Of a stretch of 64,000 nucleotides of DNA, positions 59,047 to 64,000 are shown one piece after another. A program made the position numbers and the translations under genes. Source of the DNA: Pseudomonadota bacterium (GTDB lineage Bacteria > Bdellovibrionota > UBA2428); the NCBI GenBank assembly GCA_018001635.1, contig JAGNHS010000004.1, positions 1-64,000 on the forward strand. The letters run 5' to 3'. Each line of letters starts with the position of its first letter. Position 1 is the stretch's first letter. The notes below the pieces were generated by a model. That model worked only from the letters and a program-made list of their open reading frames with translations. It was not told the origin of the DNA and did not search any database.

Positions 59047-61476
59047 TCAGCCTCCGCCTCCACCGTCTGTAGGTACGTCAAGGGGAGCTGAATCCACCGC
59101 TGGAATATCCTCACCTGCAGGAAGAGTTTGTGTTTCAAGAGTTTCGGGCATAGAGAGTGTGGCGGCAGAGTTGTCGGCAGGAGCCTCAGTTTTGGCCTGT
59201 TTTTTGTTTTTGAGTTTAATCTCTTGCTCATCTTCTAATTCAATTTGCTCATCAGAAGTGAAATTTGAGCTTTTAGGCTTTTTACGGAATCCCCAACCGC
59301 GAGGACTTTCTTTGGCTAAGTCAGCAGCATTGCGATCTTTGAATTCTTGAACTTCAGCTTTGTGACGATCTTTGGGATCGTAAAGTTTTTTACCGTCTTT
59401 TTCACGTGACTCGAGTCGATTGCTGGTGATTTCAAGTAGGTCGCGATACTCATTAATGATTCGAGGGCGGAGAAATAAAACAAGATTGGTTTTAGTTTCA
59501 GAACCCGAGGATCCTTTAAAGAGCCAACCTAAGAGAGGCAAATCTCCTAGAATGGGAAGTTTGCTTCTTTGATCTTTAGAATCTCGTTTTTGCAATCCAC
59601 CGATGGCCACAGTATCGCCTGTTCTCACAGTCACTGTAGTATTGGCTGTACGCTCAGTGATTTGAATTTGATTGCCTTCTGTATAGGGCGTGAAATCGTC
59701 TACAGCTTGTTCCACCTTAAGTTTGACGAGTTCGTTGTCTTCGCCAATTTGTGGAGTGATTTTGAGTTTGATCTTAACTTTTTCTTTGACGTATTTTTTA
59801 GCCAAAATGGGATTGGTGCCACCCACAATTTCTTCGGTGGGTACGGGGATATTATCCGTCACGTTGATTTCAGCGTCTTCGTTGTCGGCAATGAGAATTT
59901 GGGGTTGATGCAAGATTTGTCCTTGCGCGGTTCCTTCAATGGCTTTGATGAGACCCATGACTGTTTTAACAGGAATACCGCTGATATTGTATTGAGCGCC
60001 GGCACCTAAACCTGCCACAAGACCATTGAGGCCTGCAGGAGAATTGATAATGCTAGCGAAATCAGTTTTAGAAAAATTAGTGGGTACAAATCCCAAAGCT
60101 TGTCCAATGTTGGGAGCTGCGACGTTAACACCAGCACTGAATTCACTATTATTAGAAGCTTTGAGTTCCATAATAGTGGCTTCAACATAAACTTGGCGGC
60201 GTGGAATATCTAAACGCTCTAGGACTTGTTGAAGAGCCGCGTAGTCAGAGGCTGAAGCTAAAATGACAAGAGAGTTGGTGGCTTTGTCGGCAGTGACTCT
60301 GACGTTACCTGCTAGAGAAACTCCATCAGTTGAAACTTTTGAGTTGTTACGATTGTTGGGGTTAAAAGTATTTACCGGCGGAATGTTTCCTTGATCAGGG
60401 TTGCTACTTTGAGTGGATTTTTGCGCGCTGATGAGATTGTTAATAGTGGTCGCTAGTTGTTCTGAGACTGCATTTTTACAATAGTAAATATGGATGTTTC
60501 CAGAACCGGCAATGCTAGGGGTGTCGAGTTTAGCGACGAGTTGTTTGAGTTCCTGAACACCACGTCCGTTGGCGAGCACAACAATGGAATTGGTGCGTTC
60601 GTCGGGAACGATTTTAGAAATCACGCCGCCCCCACGAGTTTTTTGTCGGCGACGATTTCGTGAAGAGCTGGTTCGAGAGCCTCCTTGGGCTTCGAGAATG
60701 TCTTCTAAAAGTTTGGCAATTTGCTTTGCGCTTGCGTGATAAATTTTAATGCTTTCAAGTTGGTCTTGATAACCAGGGACGTCGAGAGATTTCATAACGG
60801 CCATCACACGACGAAGATTGATTCCGGTGTCGGTGATCACCAGAGTGTTGGTGTCGGGGAAAAAGTTCACGCGGCTAGTTCGTGGAACAAGGTCGGTGAC
60901 GAAACGTTGAATTTCTTCAGCATCCAAATGTTTGAGAGTATAAAGAACGGTCACGATTTCTTCGCTGGGAGGGGCGTAGTCGCCCACAAAAACTCGAGTG
61001 TTACTTTGAATGGCGGCTTTGGCTTCGATGACTTTTAGAAATTTACCAATGCTCACAATGGTGAGGTTGTTGGTGTAGAGCGAAGATAAAAAGGCATAAT
61101 AGGCTTCTTGTTTGGTGACAGGCACGGGAGAGACGATAGTGATGCGGCGATTTTGAATGGTGTTGTCGAGAATGAAGTTTTTGTTGGTGAGTTTAGCTAT
61201 AGCTTTGATGATGTCTTTGAGTTCGGCATTGGGAAAATCGATGGTTCCATACATCTCATTTTTCATGCTTTCATCGAGTTCAACGTAGTCGCCCACTTTA
61301 GGCACGCTGAGATTGGGGGAGCCAGTAGTATTGGTATTGAGCGCTCCGTTGTTTGCGGGATTGCTGCTCACATCATTATAGGAATCGCTTCCGGGGGTGC
61401 TGCGTGTGCTTCGTTGTGCCCAAGAGCTTTGGCTTATAAGCATTAAAAGGCTCAGAGTTAATAAAATCTTTTTCAT
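59047..61476 (-). CDS. gspD: Type II secretion outer membrane secretin GspD
   Basis: ATG 61476 is preferred because gagagga precedes it and the signal peptide (MKKILLTLSLLMLISQ to SWAQ) then begins there. The domain order is N0 (FPNAELKDIIKAIAKLTNKN), N1-N3 repeats separated by Gly/Ser- and Asn-rich loops, and the secretin domain with VYVEATIMEL near its start and TKTNLVLFLRPRII near its end. About 140 residues follow the secretin domain; they are charged, then Ala/Pro-rich, and end in DGGGGG. Secretin forms the outer membrane gate. Confidence 0.93.
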   Translation of the reverse strand: MKKILLTLSLLMLISQSSWAQRSTRSTPGSDSYNDVSSNPANNGALNTNTTGSPNLSVPKVGDYVELDESMKNEMYGTIDFPNAELKDIIKAIAKLTNKNFILDNTIQNRRITIVSPVPVTKQEAYYAFLSSLYTNNLTIVSIGKFLKVIEAKAAIQSNTRVFVGDYAPPSEEIVTVLYTLKHLDAEEIQRFVTDLVPRTSRVNFFPDTNTLVITDTGINLRRVMAVMKSLDVPGYQDQLESIKIYHASAKQIAKLLEDILEAQGGSRTSSSRNRRRQKTRGGGVISKIVPDERTNSIVVLANGRGVQELKQLVAKLDTPSIAGSGNIHIYYCKNAVSEQLATTINNLISAQKSTQSSNPDQGNIPPVNTFNPNNRNNSKVSTDGVSLAGNVRVTADKATNSLVILASASDYAALQQVLERLDIPRRQVYVEATIMELKASNNSEFSAGVNVAAPNIGQALGFVPTNFSKTDFASIINSPAGLNGLVAGLGAGAQYNISGIPVKTVMGLIKAIEGTAQGQILHQPQILIADNEDAEINVTDNIPVPTEEIVGGTNPILAKKYVKEKVKIKLKITPQIGEDNELVKLKVEQAVDDFTPYTEGNQIQITERTANTTVTVRTGDTVAIGGLQKRDSKDQRSKLPILGDLPLLGWLFKGSSGSETKTNLVLFLRPRIINEYRDLLEITSNRLESREKDGKKLYDPKDRHKAEVQEFKDRNAADLAKESPRGWGFRKKPKSSNFTSDEQIELEDEQEIKLKNKKQAKTEAPADNSAATLSMPETLETQTLPAGEDIPAVDSAPLDVPTDGGGGG

Positions 61477-61484
61477 AAGTCCTC

Positions 61485-62723
61485 TCACTTCACCGTAAAC
61501 GTCTTTGTCACACGGTTTCCGTCTCTTAGAACCGTGATGTTGATTTCGCTAGTTGAGGCTGCAGTTGCGTAAAGCTCTTGCGCCTTGGATAAAGAGTCCA
61601 TAGGTTTGCCGTCGACTTCAGTGATGATGTCGCCGGCTTTGAAACCAATTTTTTCGAAGGTGCTACCAGAATTAATGGATTGAATTCTAAAACCACGAAT
61701 TTGCCCATCCTCAGTGTAGGGAGTGGCATAAGCTTCGTAGAGAATGTTGGGGTCGTTGAGCTTTTGAACAATAAAGCTACGAGAAATTTCAACTTCATTT
61801 TCGCTTTTGACTTTTACGCCGGGAGAATCCGTGAGGGGGCCTCCCGAAGAGCTTCCCATGGAAGGACCGCTGGAATATTCATCGCGACTGCTTCCATCGC
61901 TAGGGAGTTCAAGATAAAAAAGCAGACCGTCGTGATTGCTCACGCAAACGCGATTGCGGCGAATTTCAAAAACTTCTCCGAAGCTTCCGAGTTGGTCGCC
62001 GCGCTTGAGGGCATAAGTTTGGCTGCCGTCAGACAATGTGGCCACGGAATAATCGGCGTTGCTTAAGACAATGGTTCCAATGAGATTAAATCCACCGCCT
62101 GAGAGTGGGCGAGCTTTGTTGCAATCTTTGGGTCGCTTTTTAGCAATGATTTCCATGTCGGGAACCGCGCAACCTGGGCAAAATAAATTTCGATCTATAA
62201 TTTCTTGATAGGCGTCTTTGCTTTTTAAAAAATATTTTGGAGTGAGTGCCACGGGCGCTGAACGCTGTTTGGGGCCGCCACTAAAGAAGAAATATAAACT
62301 CGATTGGAGAATGAGGTCGGCCAGCAGTAAGCCAGCAATAAAAATTAAAGGAAGAGTTAGGCGAGGTGCTAGTTTTAAAAGTTCTTCGAGAGAGGGAAAT
62401 TTTTCAACTTTGAGATTGAGAAGTTGCTCCCAGTATTTGCTTTCTGTGGTGCTTTTACGAATTTTTTGCCATTTTTCAATCCAGTAAGCTTTGTGGCGAG
62501 CTCTTGCAGCGAAGTCTTTAAAATTGGGATTTTTAAAGAGAGTGGCTTTAACTTTAGAAGCCAGAGGGCGAATAGCTTGGCCAAGTTTTTTAAGAGTAGG
62601 GCCTAAGCGTTTAAAAAAGCCTCCAATTTTTTTAAAAAAGTTCCCAAGCTTTGCGACTAAATTGCGTAGCCAAGCGCCTTTCTCGGGTTCATTTTTTCTA
62701 AAAATTTTAAGTTTCTCTCTCAC
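61485..62723 (-). CDS. gspC: Type II secretion protein GspC with PDZ domain and long N-terminus
   Basis: The 412-residue protein has a basic N-terminal cytoplasmic region of about 120 residues (many Lys, amphipathic repeats such as FFKKIGGFFKRLG), a membrane helix (LTLPLIFIAGLLLADLI), and a homology region near 180-270 (FNLIGTIVLSNADYSVATL). At the C-terminus is a PDZ domain (about 325-412; GFRIQSINSGSTFEKIGFKAGDIITEVDGK, given in parts as GFRIQSIN and GFKAGDIITEVDG). GspC links the secretin to the inner membrane platform. Start GTG 62723 lacks a strong binding site. It is first in the operon, with a 115-base gap to serB. Confidence 0.88.
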   Translation of the reverse strand: MREKLKIFRKNEPEKGAWLRNLVAKLGNFFKKIGGFFKRLGPTLKKLGQAIRPLASKVKATLFKNPNFKDFAARARHKAYWIEKWQKIRKSTTESKYWEQLLNLKVEKFPSLEELLKLAPRLTLPLIFIAGLLLADLILQSSLYFFFSGGPKQRSAPVALTPKYFLKSKDAYQEIIDRNLFCPGCAVPDMEIIAKKRPKDCNKARPLSGGGFNLIGTIVLSNADYSVATLSDGSQTYALKRGDQLGSFGEVFEIRRNRVCVSNHDGLLFYLELPSDGSSRDEYSSGPSMGSSSGGPLTDSPGVKVKSENEVEISRSFIVQKLNDPNILYEAYATPYTEDGQIRGFRIQSINSGSTFEKIGFKAGDIITEVDGKPMDSLSKAQELYATAASTSEINITVLRDGNRVTKTFTVK

Positions 62724-62838
62724 TTAGCTTAAAGAGAGCAAGAAGAATGCCAGGCGCTAGTGAGGTGTTTAATTCTTCATAGGGAGAGCTTTGGCAGAAA
62801 TGCATCAAAGTTAGAAGAAATTGCTGCAATGCGCCTGA

Positions 62839-64000
62839 CTAATTGGCAAGATCATCAAGCGAGCGAATTTCGCTCTCAGAATATCCCATCAAATTAAAAA
62901 GCGCGGTCATGGGATGATAGTTCAATGGAAAATCGGCCGCTTTTTGAACTTTGGATTTGGCTTGAAAAGCAATGCCCAGACCTGCCGCTTTCAACATGGG
63001 GATGTCGTTGGCTCCATCGCCGATGGCCACACATTGTAAAAGTGGACACTGATAGGCTTGGGCCATGTGAGCTAGGATTTGTGCTTTACGATCGGCGGTG
63101 ATGATGTCGCCTATGAGATTTCCGGTGAAACTACCATTGTCAATTTCTAGAGTGTTTGAAAATGCAAAATCTAAATTGTAGCGATCCTTGAGTTTGTCTA
63201 CGAAAAAGCTAAAACCTCCGCTGACAACGCCTACTTTTAGACCCAGTTTTTTCATATTTTTGAGCATGCGTTGAGTGTCGGCTGTGGGTTCTAAATCAGA
63301 AAGACGTTTTTGCGCTTTTTCAACGCTAAGGCCTTTTAAGAGTGTGACTCTTTCGCGAAGTGCAGCTTCGAAAGGAATCTCGCCATTCATGGCTCGTGAG
63401 GTGATTTTGGCAATGGCTTCTCCGCAGCCTTGAATTTCACCCAAAATATCTATGACTTCACCTGGGATAAAAGTGGAGTCGACATCCATGCAAATCAATC
63501 TTTTGTTACGGCGAAAAATACTTTCTCTTTGGGCGGCAATGTCTACGTGAAGTTCTGATCCTAAATGATAGAGTTCACTTCTTAAATTTTGCATTTGCTC
63601 TTCGCTCAGAGATTGGTGCCCAGGAATGTCGGCAATGAGTTCTAATCCTGTAAGGGCGTTGAGATGAAGCGATTTTAAATCGCGTAAGTTGATTTGTTTT
63701 TCGGAGAGAAAGCGAAGTATTTGAGTGAGGGCGTTGTTTTGATGAATTCCACCCAGCACTGTTATGCAGAGAGTGCCTGCGATGGGAGCTTTATTGGGGC
63801 TCCCATGAGTGAGTAATTCTTCGAGTTCAAGCTTGAGTCCCCAATGAGAGACGCGTTTAAGTATGTCGAGTAAGGCTGCAGAATGGTGTGGAATTTTGAC
63901 GATGGCCGATAAAGTTAAGTAGCCGTGTAATACGGTTTGGCCAATTTCTAAAAGTTCGGCGTTGTTGTCGTTAAGCGCCTGGCAAAGACCAGCGGTGACA
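62839..64000 (-). CDS. serB: Phosphoserine phosphatase SerB with ACT domains, 5' end beyond the window
   Basis: The HAD-type catalytic half has CMDVDSTFIPGEV (Asp nucleophile and second Asp), then GVVSGGFSFF, and GDGANDIPMLKAAGLGIAF near the end, the SerB signature. Upstream, the frame runs past the GTG at 63759 to the window edge and encodes an N-terminal ACT-like region (ITVLGGIHQNNALTQI and, before it, a second similar stretch), so the start lies outside. It makes serine from phosphoserine. It precedes gspC on the same strand but with a 115-base gap, so co-transcription is uncertain. Confidence 0.93.
   Translation of the reverse strand, partial: VTAGLCQALNDNNAELLEIGQTVLHGYLTLSAIVKIPHHSAALLDILKRVSHWGLKLELEELLTHGSPNKAPIAGTLCITVLGGIHQNNALTQILRFLSEKQINLRDLKSLHLNALTGLELIADIPGHQSLSEEQMQNLRSELYHLGSELHVDIAAQRESIFRRNKRLICMDVDSTFIPGEVIDILGEIQGCGEAIAKITSRAMNGEIPFEAALRERVTLLKGLSVEKAQKRLSDLEPTADTQRMLKNMKKLGLKVGVVSGGFSFFVDKLKDRYNLDFAFSNTLEIDNGSFTGNLIGDIITADRKAQILAHMAQAYQCPLLQCVAIGDGANDIPMLKAAGLGIAFQAKSKVQKAADFPLNYHPMTALFNLMGYSESEIRSLDDLAN

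Noticed and set aside
62751-62837. CAGGCGC / GCGCCTG inverted repeat between serB and gspC
   Set aside because: The arms are 7 bases with a loop of over 70 bases and no T-tract; no convincing role as terminator.
62839-63759. SerB starting at GTG 63759
   Set aside because: The reading frame continues upstream without a stop to the window edge and the extra part looks like an ACT domain, so the gene is longer and cut by the window.
1-64000. CRISPR array or rRNA genes
   Set aside because: No regularly spaced direct repeats and no rRNA-like stretches were seen in the window.

Overview
The window looks like the chromosome of a moderately AT-rich Gram-negative predatory or delta-type proteobacterium, most likely a Bdellovibrio relative. 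This is inferred from the twelve-gene type II secretion operon, the many secreted and lipoprotein genes of unknown family, and the gene style; no rRNA or other phylogenetic marker is present to confirm it. A 28.7 kb integrative conjugative element interrupts the chromosome between positions 20189 and 48859.

Left chromosomal arm (1-20188). It starts with the end of an unrecognised gene, a prepilin-like gene, a pentapeptide-repeat gene and two multi-pass membrane proteins. A TetR regulator with two palindromic operators follows, coupled to a TolC-type channel and an RND pump with no adaptor gene. Next come four exported proteins of unknown function, a Kup potassium transporter, a LamG-domain lipoprotein and, on the minus strand, a second potassium transporter of the KimA type.

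Integrative element (20189-48859). It is inserted in the 3' end of a tRNA-Ala(TGC) gene: a 14 bp repeat of the tRNA end flanks it and a tyrosine recombinase lies just inside the distal end. The minus-strand transfer module reads from 31.2 kb down to 20.3 kb: a duplicated-domain protein, VirB2, VirB3, VirB4, VirB5, a VirB6-VirB9-like fusion, VirB10, coupling ATPase, small lipoprotein, ribbon-helix-helix-like protein, a candidate MOBC-class relaxase, a long hairpin (oriT candidate), excisionase-like protein and integrase. No VirB8, VirB11 or VirB1 gene is seen. The plus-strand cargo is a regulator/MFS/trypsin-like protease cassette. After it comes a long metal-resistance-like block: a His/Cys-rich small protein, three exported proteins that share one repeated ~110-residue domain, a barrel-like protein, a CusA/CzcA-type RND pump, a His-rich periplasmic protein, a TolC-type channel, a DsbB/DsbA pair and a Zn/Cd-type P-ATPase. 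A tandem-HTH regulator and a cluster of palindromes close the element.

Right chromosomal arm (48847-64000). After the tRNA and its promoter comes a contiguous type II secretion operon on the minus strand, transcribed gspC-D-E-F-G-H-I-J-K-L-M-N. Upstream of it is serB, which runs off the right edge. GspC has an unusually long basic cytoplasmic N-terminus and GspM a long Gly/Pro-rich tail.

The strongest candidate for something undescribed is the repeated-domain protein trio that sits with an adaptor-less heavy-metal pump. The second is the compact conjugation system with its VirB6-VirB9-like fusion and internal ribosome binding site.
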